Shown in pieces: positions 1 to 8,026 of a DNA stretch of 37,489 nucleotides. Position numbers and translations under genes: made by a program. Numbering within the stretch: the stretch's first letter is position 1; every line of letters starts with the position of its first letter. The stretch comes from Bacillota bacterium. GTDB taxonomy: Bacteria; Bacillota; Clostridia; Lachnospirales; Lachnospiraceae. The notes below the pieces were generated by a model. It had not been told where the DNA came from. It ran no database searches and was given only the letters and a program-made list of their open reading frames with translations. The stretch lies in the NCBI GenBank assembly GCA_023437365.1, contig JAEZGK010000062.1, positions 1 through 37,489 of the forward strand. The letters are read 5' to 3'.

Positions 1-118
1 ATCCGGCTTCCTTCAGATTCGCAGTCACCCACGACACCCTTGCCATTGGCTATGTTCTTCCCACTACCGGGCGAACTCGGGACTTTCACCCGTTGGAACG
101 TGCGCCCGCCGGGCGCAC
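1..118 (-). mobile_element. Group II intron, 5' end (partial, runs off the window)
   Basis: Read on the minus strand from 118, the sequence opens with GTGCGCCC, matching the GTGCG start of group II introns. It continues with the domain I signatures GGGTGAAAGTCCC and AGCCAATGGCAAGGGTGTCG, then CTGAATCTGAAGGAAGCCGG-like sequence (CTGCGAATCTGAAGGAAG). Only about 118 bases of the RNA are in the window; the reverse transcriptase and domains V/VI would lie to the left. The first 19 bases form a perfect hairpin (100-107 with 111-118). The element sits 8 bases behind a terminator stem, the insertion preference known for group IIC introns. The class cannot be settled from domain I alone. Confidence 0.75.
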
Positions 119-126
119 GCCAGAGA

Positions 127-180
127 AAGGATACAGGCACCCGTCACGCACTGTTTGCCGGACGGAATGCCTGTATCCTT
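127..180 (-). terminator. Terminator hairpin of the histidine phosphatase gene
   Basis: 127-139 pairs perfectly with 168-180 (13 bp), and 141-145 with 161-165 form an inner stem. On the minus strand the stem is followed by TTTCTCT, and it lies 57 bases past the stop of the phosphatase gene. It also marks the insertion point of the intron. Confidence 0.75.
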
Positions 181-236
181 ACTCGTTACTATTCAAGGCG
201 TTTTGCTACAGCCTCTTTTTATCGGACGAATCACTC

Positions 237-974
237 TTAATCATGACGCTCTTCAGTGTTCGCAAACGTTTCGCAAAATCTTGCACCAAATGACGGCTGC
301 TCTCCGGCGACGTATAAGTGCGAAATATCTCCGAAAGCGCTCATCCGAAAATAAGCGATTCCTTCTCTGCGCTCTTCGGTGTTCAGGGTGGTTACAGAGG
401 AAGGTGCTGCACAAAGTCCATGCCATAAAAGCATCGGTGAAATACCCAGCAAATGTCCAAGTATTACGCATTTCACACCAAAGTGGCAGAACAGAACGAC
501 GGTATCCTGATTGGGTTTGATGGCATGAAACAGCTTTCCCTCATGCCGATAGCCGTGCTTTTCCAGTAACTCATCCAGACCGGAACAGACGAAATCCGCT
601 TCTTTACCCACATTTCCCGCTTTCATTACTGGAACCGTATGCCAAAGCTCCCTATCATAAAACTCCTCGGTTTTAGTCCAATCAGCCGGTAGCCAATCCC
701 AGGGAATTCGCTCCTCACCGGTTACCGGATCACTGATCGGTGCATCAAATTCCCTGAGCCAAGGAAGCACCTCCGCTTCCCGCTTTATCTTCTTCAACGT
801 AACTGAAGCAGTGTCCCTCGCTCTTCCAAGCGGTGACACATAAAATGCCTTCACCTCCAGCTTGGAAATTCTGTCAGATAAAAGTTCTGCTTCCCTCCAG
901 CCTTTGTCGGTCAGGGAATCAATCGTATAATCAGGATCTGCATGACGAATAATTACTAATTTCATATACTCCAT
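237..974 (-). CDS. Histidine phosphatase family protein
   Basis: Member of the histidine phosphatase (phosphoglycerate mutase-like) superfamily, which forms a phosphohistidine intermediate. The nucleophile motif appears as IIRHADPDY at the N-terminus (the usual RHG reads RHA). SPLGRARDTA follows about 35 residues later, and FCHFG near residue 168 probably supplies the second histidine. At about 245 residues it is longer than minimal phosphatases; an insert of roughly 80 residues rich in Trp and Asp (IPWDWLPADW) separates the two halves. The start is uncertain: TTG at 983, ATG at 974 (AGGA 9 bases upstream) and ATG at 965 all give the same domain; 974 was chosen. The gene ends before a hairpin terminator and an intron. 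The substrate is not predictable. No signal peptide, so cytoplasmic. Confidence 0.85.
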   Translation of the reverse strand: MEYMKLVIIRHADPDYTIDSLTDKGWREAELLSDRISKLEVKAFYVSPLGRARDTASVTLKKIKREAEVLPWLREFDAPISDPVTGEERIPWDWLPADWTKTEEFYDRELWHTVPVMKAGNVGKEADFVCSGLDELLEKHGYRHEGKLFHAIKPNQDTVVLFCHFGVKCVILGHLLGISPMLLWHGLCAAPSSVTTLNTEERREGIAYFRMSAFGDISHLYVAGEQPSFGARFCETFANTEERHD

Positions 975-1179
975 ATAATCCAATCCTACTTATTTCATAT
1001 AAATCGGATTATTTTCCTTTCTTCTATTACTGCGGGGGCTATTAAGTTACAATCGCTACAAACCACATTGAGAAGATTATATTATTCTACAAGCTCCCTG
1101 GCAAGTATTATTAAGAAGAAATTACTCAAAAAACAGACAAATTCTTCATGGCTGCTGATACGGTGGCATTTCCTGAGGC

Positions 1180-3288
1180 TTAGCTGCATGATTTCAGATA
1201 TACTGCTACGGCTCTCCAATTACCATCTGATCGATAAGTTAATTGATTATCCTCCAGGCTAACCTCACAATCCTTATCTGAGTACACTTCTCCCAGTTCA
1301 AAATGGTATCCTTCGGGAATAGTAATAATCAAAGCCTGCTCCATTTCATCTTCGAACAAATGGTATAGGGCAAATGCATCTCCCTGCTCACCAAGCCGAA
1401 GAACCCCCTGCCAACCCTTAGGATGACGATAGCAGATATTTTCATTCCCATAGCGAAGTGTATAACCGTTCTTGATGATCGGTGCAACCTTCTTATAGAA
1501 AGCGATTCCACGGTCAATTGCATTCCATTGCTCGGAGGATAATTCCGTCACGTCTCCGGACAGGCACATCCTGCCGAGAAAGGTATTAATCACAGAATAT
1601 GTAATTCTCTTTATGCTGTCTTCCTTCCGGATTACCGCCCAGATCTGACTTTGCCTCGGCTGGATCAGCCTATGAAGATTAGCCGCAATAATTGGGATCT
1701 CCGGACATTCATGTGCATCCGAAAAGGAGGCCATACTTGAGATGCTCATCATCTTTGTTTCCAATCTATGGCCACCGGATGCGCAATTTTCCACGATGAT
1801 TCCGGGCACCTCGCGCTTGATGGCCTGAATAAACTCAAAAGCCGCCTCCATATTCTGACGGAGTCCTTCGCCCAGAGACTCAGCTCCGTCACAACCTATT
1901 CCGATGGTATCGTTGTAATCAATCTTGATATATTCAAATTGGTATTTCTTTAGAGTACCGATTACCCTCTCCCTCAGATAATTGATTACCCACGGATCCC
2001 TCATATCCCAGAAGCGCTTCATCGTCGTAGTCAGGGTAACCCCGTCCCGCTTTAAAAGATGAGCTTCGTCCTGGTAGGCTTTCGCTGCTGATCCGAGATT
2101 CTCTATCTCAAACCAGATTCCCGGCTTCATCCCCTTAGCTTTAATCGCTTCTACCGTCTTCTCCAGTCCTTCGGGGAACAGCTCCTTTGAGATGTTATAG
2201 TCTCCCATGGAGAGTTCCCAGGGAATTCCCGGCTCCTTATACCAGCCGCAGTCTATGACAAAATAATCAAAGCCTTTTCCCTGAATAGCTTCCAGGATAC
2301 CACATATATTCTCATGAGAAGGACAGCCCCAGGTCGTACAATATTCATTGAAAATTACCGGTAGGCTCTGTTCGCTTTCCGGTCCCTGATCCAGAACCTG
2401 TTTCAGACAGGAGGTCATTCTTTGAGAAATATGGTCTACGCCTCCGCCTTTGCATACAGACAGTATCGCATACGGAGTAATAAACCGCTCCCCCGAATGA
2501 ATGTCCTTCATCCAGTGGCCGAATTCCCGGTCCGCGATTCCGCCGGAGATGGAGATTCCGTCGTCCTTACGGTAGATTTCCATCTGCCAGGAGGCATTAT
2601 GTGCCAGCATCGCACCCCAGTAAATATCATTTTCACTATCCTCTAGAAGCAGGCTGGGAAAATACTGATTCACAGGCATAGAGCCAACTTGTCCGAAGCG
2701 TTCGGAGCGAATTGCATGATGCGTCCAAGAGGGTTCGAGCTGATAGTCCTCGATGGTCCTCGTATCCAGTCTTCCTTCCATGCTCCAGACACTCCGAAAA
2801 CGGTGTACCTTCATCCTGTCATGTCCGTCTCCCTCCAGGAACGGCGAGATTCCGCCCAGGGAAAAGCTTGATATCATTTCCAGCTTAACCGTCTGATTAC
2901 TTTTATTGTGGAAGGTACAGTAAGTTTGGAAGTACTTACTGTCTGTATTCCAGCTTAGATAATGCTTTGCCTCATAACCTCTGTCATCTACTAAGGTTGT
3001 ACAGATCCCTATCTGATTTTCTTTTCGAATTTCTTCCTGCTCCCGGTATTGAAGCTTTGTGACCGACTCGCCTAGTCTCAGGGTTTTTCCTCCAGCGTAG
3101 CCCCCCGGATAGATATCTCCTCCCAGCTTAAGCTGCAGAAGCGAGTCTATATTCTGCCTTTTCCTTCCCCATTCCGTGGCTTTCTCTGACTCAGGTACAA
3201 TCATAAGCTCGACATTTTTGCTGTCATTATCGATGTAATATACACATTTCATATCACCCAGTATATATTCCTTTAATAATGTAACCAT
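1180..3288 (-). CDS. Alpha-galactosidase, glycoside hydrolase family 36 (melibiase)
   Basis: GH36 retaining enzyme that releases terminal alpha-galactose from melibiose, raffinose-type sugars or galactomannan side chains. The 702-residue protein has the N-terminal beta-sandwich, then the (beta/alpha)8 barrel with FVIDCGWYKEPG (about 344-355), KPGIWFEIE (about 388-396), KIDYN carrying the nucleophile Asp457, and ASFSDAHE carrying the acid/base Asp524; ENCASGGHR lies between them. The length fits the family. The open frame extends to a TTG at 3321, but ATG at 3288 has AGGAGA 9 bases upstream and was chosen. There is no signal peptide, so it probably acts in the cytoplasm on imported oligosaccharide. 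It is not beside a transporter; the only upstream neighbour on this strand is a MerR remnant. FSDAH and KIDYN differ slightly from the commonest forms, so substrate preference may differ. Confidence 0.93.
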   Translation of the reverse strand: MVTLLKEYILGDMKCVYYIDNDSKNVELMIVPESEKATEWGRKRQNIDSLLQLKLGGDIYPGGYAGGKTLRLGESVTKLQYREQEEIRKENQIGICTTLVDDRGYEAKHYLSWNTDSKYFQTYCTFHNKSNQTVKLEMISSFSLGGISPFLEGDGHDRMKVHRFRSVWSMEGRLDTRTIEDYQLEPSWTHHAIRSERFGQVGSMPVNQYFPSLLLEDSENDIYWGAMLAHNASWQMEIYRKDDGISISGGIADREFGHWMKDIHSGERFITPYAILSVCKGGGVDHISQRMTSCLKQVLDQGPESEQSLPVIFNEYCTTWGCPSHENICGILEAIQGKGFDYFVIDCGWYKEPGIPWELSMGDYNISKELFPEGLEKTVEAIKAKGMKPGIWFEIENLGSAAKAYQDEAHLLKRDGVTLTTTMKRFWDMRDPWVINYLRERVIGTLKKYQFEYIKIDYNDTIGIGCDGAESLGEGLRQNMEAAFEFIQAIKREVPGIIVENCASGGHRLETKMMSISSMASFSDAHECPEIPIIAANLHRLIQPRQSQIWAVIRKEDSIKRITYSVINTFLGRMCLSGDVTELSSEQWNAIDRGIAFYKKVAPIIKNGYTLRYGNENICYRHPKGWQGVLRLGEQGDAFALYHLFEDEMEQALIITIPEGYHFELGEVYSDKDCEVSLEDNQLTYRSDGNWRAVAVYLKSCS

Positions 3289-3324
3289 CTTCTGATCTCT
3301 CCTCTGCGCTTTCTGTAACAAGCA

Positions 3325-3483
3325 TCATCGATCCGCTTTATCCCGGATCGCCTTCTCATAAAAACCGATTTTGTAATCTATCATCTTCTTGTATTCTTCC
3401 AAGTCAGCAATTCTCTGGTTAACGGCTTCCTTCTGCTGATGAAATATGAAAAGGCGCTGTTCCAGTGTGGAATGTACGGTAAT
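3325..3483 (-). pseudogene. Remnant of a MerR-family regulator (C-terminal coiled coil only)
   Basis: In the minus frame ending at the TGA at 3325-3327, about 50 codons read as a MerR-type C-terminal helix: STLEQRLFIFHQQKEAVNQ, then IADLEEYKKMIDYKIGFYEK. This matches the dimerisation helix of small-molecule-sensing MerR proteins, which typically ends in a YK..(F)Y pattern. The winged-helix DNA-binding half is missing; upstream sequence instead belongs to another fragment on the other strand. It ends 36 bases before the alpha-galactosidase start. Seen directly: open frame and residues. Inferred: that it is a remnant. Confidence 0.6.
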
Positions 3484-3604
3484 CGGTTCTGCAATCCCCG
3501 GTACCCATGAGTTATTCTTCGGTAAGGTAGAATGTGTTCACTGCGAGGAAGCTTATCTGGATGAGCAGGGTAGTATCGACTGGTCGAAGCTTACTTTATT
3601 ATAA
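3479..3604 (+). pseudogene. Remnant of a flavin reductase-like protein (C-terminus only)
   Basis: The plus frame from 3479 to the TAA at 3602-3604 reads PGTHELFFGKVECVHCEEAY then LDEQGSIDWSKLTLL. This resembles the end of flavin reductase / FMN-binding split-barrel proteins (H-x-L-F-x-G-x-V pattern, then a D-E-x-G-x-I-D segment). No start codon or flavin-binding core is present upstream; the sequence turns into the MerR remnant on the opposite strand at about 3480. Its last 14 bases overlap the end of the UvrA-like gene. Apparently debris from a deletion that fused two gene ends. Confidence 0.55.
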
Positions 3605-6600
3605 AGCCTTCCTTCAGGATAACACCGCCCCTCTCTCCGCCCTCCGGCCCTACTTCGATGATGTAGTCCGCCTGACCGATCAGGAGCGGATTATGTTCAA
3701 TGACGATTACCGTTGCCCCCTTTGAGGTTAATTCACGAAGAATAAAGCTAAGCTTCTTCACATCCTCCTCGTGAAGTCCGGTGGTAGGCTCATCGAGAAT
3801 ATAGATAACATCCTTTGTCTTGCTGCCGCAAAGCTCCTTTGCGAGCTTGATTCTCTGAGCCTCTCCTCCGGATAAGGTGGCTGCGCTCTGTCCCAGCTTA
3901 ACATAAGAAAGTCCGACCTTATCCAGCATATCCAGTATCTCGTAGATTTTTACCTCATTTTGAAAGAGCTCCTTAGCCTCACCGATTTCAAGCTCCAGCA
4001 GCTCGGCAATCGAAAATCCTTTGTATCGCACCTCAAGCACCTGTTCCTGATATCTTTTCCCTCCGCACTTATGACAGGGTGTATAAATATCAGGCATAAA
4101 GTGCATCGGAATCGCAAGCTCCCCTGCCCCCTTGCACTCCTCACACTGGCCCTTGCTGCTGTTGAAGCTGAAATGCTCCCTGGTCAATTTCTTCTGTTTC
4201 GCCTCATGTAGATTGGCATAAAATTCTCTGATCAGGTCAAATACTCCGGTATAGGTTCCGGGATTTGATCTTGAGTTTTTGCCGATTGCATTTTGGCTGA
4301 CATAGCAGATATCTCTGATTCGATCTGCACCTGTAATTCGGTCATACTCGCCGATTATCTCCGGCCTTCTGCCGAGCTCCTTTAGGATAGCCGGATAAAG
4401 AGTTTTGGAAATCAAGCTGCTTTTCCCAGATCCGCTTACACCGACCACACAGATCAAGGTAGAAAGCGGAAGGGAGACTGTAACATTTTTCAGATTGTTC
4501 GTTCTTGCACCGTATAGAACCACCTTCTCAGTATAATCGCTATCTATTTCCTTGACTCTGTAATCCTGTTTGAAGGGTTCTATGGACTCCTGATGCTCCA
4601 CAGCCTCTGCCCTTAAAAGCTGTCCACCGTAATGCCCTGCTCCCGGTCCGATTTCCACCAGATAATCTGCCATTTGAATAAATTCCTTCTTATGCTCTAC
4701 GATGATAATCGTATTGTTCTGCTTTTTCAGCTCCTGAATGGTTTTGATTAAGAACCCGAAATCCTTTGGATGAAGACCCTTGGAGGGTTCATCCATCACA
4801 TACAAAATGCCGGAAAGACCCGAACCGAATTGTGTGGCTATCTTTAATCTCTGGGCTTCCCCGCCAGACAAGGTCGGGATGCTTCGATCCAGATTTAGAT
4901 AGCCCAGTCCTACCTGTTCCAGCTTTTTTAGCTTGCCAATCAGCTTCACGAGCATAGCTCGGCTTTTCTCCCTTTGGCTAAGCACCAGCTTACCGTAAGT
5001 CACGTGGCACCAATGCTTCAGCTCTGTGACGCTCATCCCGGCTGCCTCCGGATATCTTGTACCGCAGATATGCACCCTCCGACCTTCCTCCAGAAGTCGT
5101 TCTCCGTGACATCTGCTGCACTTCTTATTAACCATAAATTGCTCCAACTGCTCCATCGTCCTGTTGTTACCGTTCTCTATCAGCAATCTCTCCAATATAG
5201 GGACTACTCCCTCAACACCTCTGGTTATGGTACCCTCTCTTCCGTTCGGGTTCTGATAGTATAAGGTCACCTTTCTGCCTTCACTGCCATAAAAGATCTG
5301 CTGTTTGAATTCCTCTGACAGATCCTTGAAGGGGACCTCCAAATCCTCCCCCAGCTCGGTTGCCAGGGCCAGCACCTCCCCCTTCATCCAGTTGGCATTC
5401 GGTTTTTCTCTATGCTTTCGCAGATTACCCCACCATGGAGAAGCACCATCCAATATTGATTTTTCAGGATAGGGCACAATCCGATCTAAATCAATCTGAA
5501 GCTCTTCACCGAGTCCCTTACAGACTGGACACATATGTTCAGGATCATTGTAGCTAAAGGTTGCGGGAGTGAGCGGGAAATAAATCGCTCCACATTGTCT
5601 GCAGACATTATCGTTCGGTACAGCCTCCCCGCAAATGGGGCAGCTTCGTTCGCCGATGGTTGCAAACAACAGCCGTAAGTACTCCCCTGTTCTTGATAAA
5701 GAAGCTACTGTAGATCTTGGATTGGTTCCGAGATTTTTCTGCTCTATGGCAATCGATGGCTGTAGTCCGGTGATTCTTCGTACCTTGGAATCCTTTAAAT
5801 CTGACCCGATCAGGCTGTTGGACGCAACCAAATCCATGAATTGCTTCTGACTTTCATGGTAAATCGTATCAAAGGCCAGGCTGGATTTTCCGCTTCCGCT
5901 GACTCCGGTGATTACCGTGATTTTTCCCTTGGGAAGTTTAACGCTGACATCCTTTAAATTATGCAGGGAGGCATGCTCAATTATGATTTCGTTCGTATCG
6001 ACATAGTCTAAGGTAGCTCCTTCTTCCCCCTCAAGCTCCTCGAAATATGCTTCTTCCTGCATAGATAGGATATTGGGTCTCTCTTCCGGTAGGATACATT
6101 GTTCCGAAGGATCAGGAAAGACCTTATACCCAGTCCAATGCTCCACCCATTCAGGCACTTGTATCTTATCAATTAACATATCCTTATGTGGCATCACCTG
6201 CAAAATCTCAGAATGCTCAAAGCCGTCAAACCCTAATATGGATATTCTTCGATTGTCACGATCCACCGCTTTTACTTTCACAATCGTTGAGGCCAGGGGA
6301 TTCGGTCTGACCGGAGACCTGGTGGCAAAAACCCCTGTTTTCGGAGCATTGTCATAGGGTGGCTTACACATGACATGGGAGCGGTACATCTTATCGTCAA
6401 ATCGATGGAACCACCATAAAACCCTCAGAACATCTCCCTTCTGAAGCTGTGCAAGTAAGGTATCTATTTCGTTGCCAGACCTTAACTCTGACTCGTGAAG
6501 TTGAAGCATTCCGTTGTGATTGGCAAAGATGTATTCCCCGATTGTGTCTCCTCGAAAGAAGACCGGCTGTAAGTCTTTCGACTGAGAACTCTCTGGTCGC

Positions 6601-6914
6601 TCTGTCTCCTCTGTCAGCTCCTCGCAGGGAAAGTATGGCTTGATGTCTACCAATTCCCCACGGATGTCCTGCTCTGACTGCACGACTTCCAGGAGAAGCT
6701 CCCCACTTTTCTCATTCACCTTAAGAATTTTGCACACATAGCAATAGATTTCTTCTTCGTCCTTAGTGAAAAGGATTCCGTGACTGAAGAGCTCCAACTT
6801 AATCAAGGCATTCTTCAGAGCTCTCTCTATCGTGATTTTGATATGCTGCCCAAAATCAGTATCGCTTCTGAGCATTTCCATGCTGCCGATGGTTTGAAAC
6901 TCTATTTTTTTCAT
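3591..6914 (-). CDS. TrmO (TsaA/VirR)-like domain fused to a UvrA-type excinuclease ATPase
   Basis: A 1107-residue fusion. Residues about 120-260 resemble TrmO/TsaA, the S-adenosylmethionine-using tRNA m6t6A methyltransferase, with KPPYDNAP then GVFATRSPVRPNP (194-206). Residues about 5-100 look like a second, degenerate copy: they start IEFQTIG, contain ELFSHGI and end GELVDIKPYFP, but lack the RSP-RPN core. From about 308 the chain is UvrA: first P-loop GVSGSGKSS (337-345), a CPIC...CRQC zinc site, LSGGEAQR, DEPSKGLHP, then a second GVSGSGKSS, CEEC...CHKC zinc site, LSGGEAQR and DEPTTGLH. The short first module suggests the class II UvrA (UvrA2/drug-resistance) group rather than the housekeeping protein. 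AAGGGG stands 8 bases before ATG. It follows the AraC/GyrI regulator by 15 bases, so they are probably co-transcribed and drug-responsive. Whether the methyltransferase part is active is unknown. Confidence 0.9.
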   Translation of the reverse strand: MKKIEFQTIGSMEMLRSDTDFGQHIKITIERALKNALIKLELFSHGILFTKDEEEIYCYVCKILKVNEKSGELLLEVVQSEQDIRGELVDIKPYFPCEELTEETERPESSQSKDLQPVFFRGDTIGEYIFANHNGMLQLHESELRSGNEIDTLLAQLQKGDVLRVLWWFHRFDDKMYRSHVMCKPPYDNAPKTGVFATRSPVRPNPLASTIVKVKAVDRDNRRISILGFDGFEHSEILQVMPHKDMLIDKIQVPEWVEHWTGYKVFPDPSEQCILPEERPNILSMQEEAYFEELEGEEGATLDYVDTNEIIIEHASLHNLKDVSVKLPKGKITVITGVSGSGKSSLAFDTIYHESQKQFMDLVASNSLIGSDLKDSKVRRITGLQPSIAIEQKNLGTNPRSTVASLSRTGEYLRLLFATIGERSCPICGEAVPNDNVCRQCGAIYFPLTPATFSYNDPEHMCPVCKGLGEELQIDLDRIVPYPEKSILDGASPWWGNLRKHREKPNANWMKGEVLALATELGEDLEVPFKDLSEEFKQQIFYGSEGRKVTLYYQNPNGREGTITRGVEGVVPILERLLIENGNNRTMEQLEQFMVNKKCSRCHGERLLEEGRRVHICGTRYPEAAGMSVTELKHWCHVTYGKLVLSQREKSRAMLVKLIGKLKKLEQVGLGYLNLDRSIPTLSGGEAQRLKIATQFGSGLSGILYVMDEPSKGLHPKDFGFLIKTIQELKKQNNTIIIVEHKKEFIQMADYLVEIGPGAGHYGGQLLRAEAVEHQESIEPFKQDYRVKEIDSDYTEKVVLYGARTNNLKNVTVSLPLSTLICVVGVSGSGKSSLISKTLYPAILKELGRRPEIIGEYDRITGADRIRDICYVSQNAIGKNSRSNPGTYTGVFDLIREFYANLHEAKQKKLTREHFSFNSSKGQCEECKGAGELAIPMHFMPDIYTPCHKCGGKRYQEQVLEVRYKGFSIAELLELEIGEAKELFQNEVKIYEILDMLDKVGLSYVKLGQSAATLSGGEAQRIKLAKELCGSKTKDVIYILDEPTTGLHEEDVKKLSFILRELTSKGATVIVIEHNPLLIGQADYIIEVGPEGGERGGVILKEGFIIK

Positions 6915-6929
6915 TCATATAGCCCCTTC

Positions 6930-7838
6930 CTATAGTGGTATGATAGGAATGAATATCTCAACAACCCTTCTGCCATCTGTTTCCTCTTCGTCCGGAGGAT
7001 AACCTTCAAAGCAATGTCTGTCATCCGGCATATATCCGCTCTCAGGCAGCCATTTGGATATCATGTAATTCCAGGCCCCCTGATATTCGTCACCACCCAG
7101 AAGGAATCTGCCAACTGCATACTTCCCTCCTGCAATCTCGGTATTGCCGAATTCCTCACGACTACCTGACTCCTCCCCGACTGACAATCCAATGCTTATT
7201 CTGAGCCTATCCTCCTCCGTCAGCTCACCATAATCATGATAAAGAGCAAACCATTGTGTCCCCGAATGAAGGAGACCCTGATGTTCTGCATATTGATATA
7301 GTCTGTCAAAAAGCTTTTGGAACAGCTCCTGGTCCCCTTTATAGGCACCGGTATGCCTGACATACAATATCCTAATAGGAGCTATTGTTTTTATATTCAC
7401 TTCCATGGGGTTATTATAAAGCATGTTATCCTCTGGCACTTTTCCATTCCTGCTGATTTCCCTGCTCAGCTTGCCCATTTCCTGATCCTGCATCTTACGA
7501 AGTTCACTGGCGTTTATGCCGTATCTTTCCTTTAATGCCTTCGCAAAGGAGGCTTGATTGGAGAAGCCTACCGAAAGTGCGATATCCTGAATCGTACGTT
7601 TATGATCTGTTCTCAGCAGGAAAACCGCTTTTTCCAGGCGAAGTCTTTTGATAAAACCATAGAGGCTTTCTCCGGTGATCTGCCGGTAAATTCTCTGAAA
7701 ATGGAACTCAGAAAAGGAAGCAATCCCTGCCAGCTGCTGAATGCAAAGCTCGTCCTCGAGATGACCCTCAATATAATCCTGAACCTTGTTTATTCTAGAA
7801 AGATAGACCCGCCTTGATTCATTGAATAAAAGCTCCAT
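6930..7838 (-). CDS. AraC-family regulator with GyrI-like effector-binding domain
   Basis: A 302-residue two-domain regulator. Residues about 15-115 are the double helix-turn-helix of AraC/XylS proteins: CIQQLAGIASFSEFHFQRIY for the first helix-turn-helix and IQDIALSVGFSNQASFAKAL for the second. Residues about 145-302 are a GyrI-like/SOUL-type ligand-binding domain (VRHTGAYKG; later GKYAVGRFLL and a YPPDEEETDG end), as in Rob and other multidrug sensors. GGAGG stands just before the ATG. It directly precedes the UvrA fusion and is divergent from the tandem P-loop gene, so it may control both. Inference: it senses a hydrophobic or cationic compound and activates the UvrA-like gene. Confidence 0.92.
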   Translation of the reverse strand: MELLFNESRRVYLSRINKVQDYIEGHLEDELCIQQLAGIASFSEFHFQRIYRQITGESLYGFIKRLRLEKAVFLLRTDHKRTIQDIALSVGFSNQASFAKALKERYGINASELRKMQDQEMGKLSREISRNGKVPEDNMLYNNPMEVNIKTIAPIRILYVRHTGAYKGDQELFQKLFDRLYQYAEHQGLLHSGTQWFALYHDYGELTEEDRLRISIGLSVGEESGSREEFGNTEIAGGKYAVGRFLLGGDEYQGAWNYMISKWLPESGYMPDDRHCFEGYPPDEEETDGRRVVEIFIPIIPL

Positions 7839-8026
7839 AGCTCCTCCACCCTGTGTCCGTTGTGATATATATGATTTTCAATTATTTTACCTCTTTCACT
7901 CTCCTAACACAAGGCTGGAATTTGATTGCTGCTGATGCCGAAGAAGCGTTACCAATGAAAATCACGTTATTTATCAGGTCAGCGTCACATAAAATGGTAC
8001 TAAACAGAAAGGCAGGGAAAGGACCT

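Noticed and set aside
155..520. Plus-strand 121-codon frame
   Set aside because: It lies inside the phosphatase gene on the other strand, spans its terminator and has no ribosome site or recognised motif.
1068..1262. Plus-strand 64-codon frame after the phosphatase gene
   Set aside because: No ribosome site, basic low-complexity translation, and it overlaps the alpha-galactosidase end.
7853..8026. Longer N-terminus for the tandem P-loop protein
   Set aside because: The GTG start lacks a ribosome site, the 58 extra residues do not fit the family, and the start at 8027 has GGGAAAGGA.
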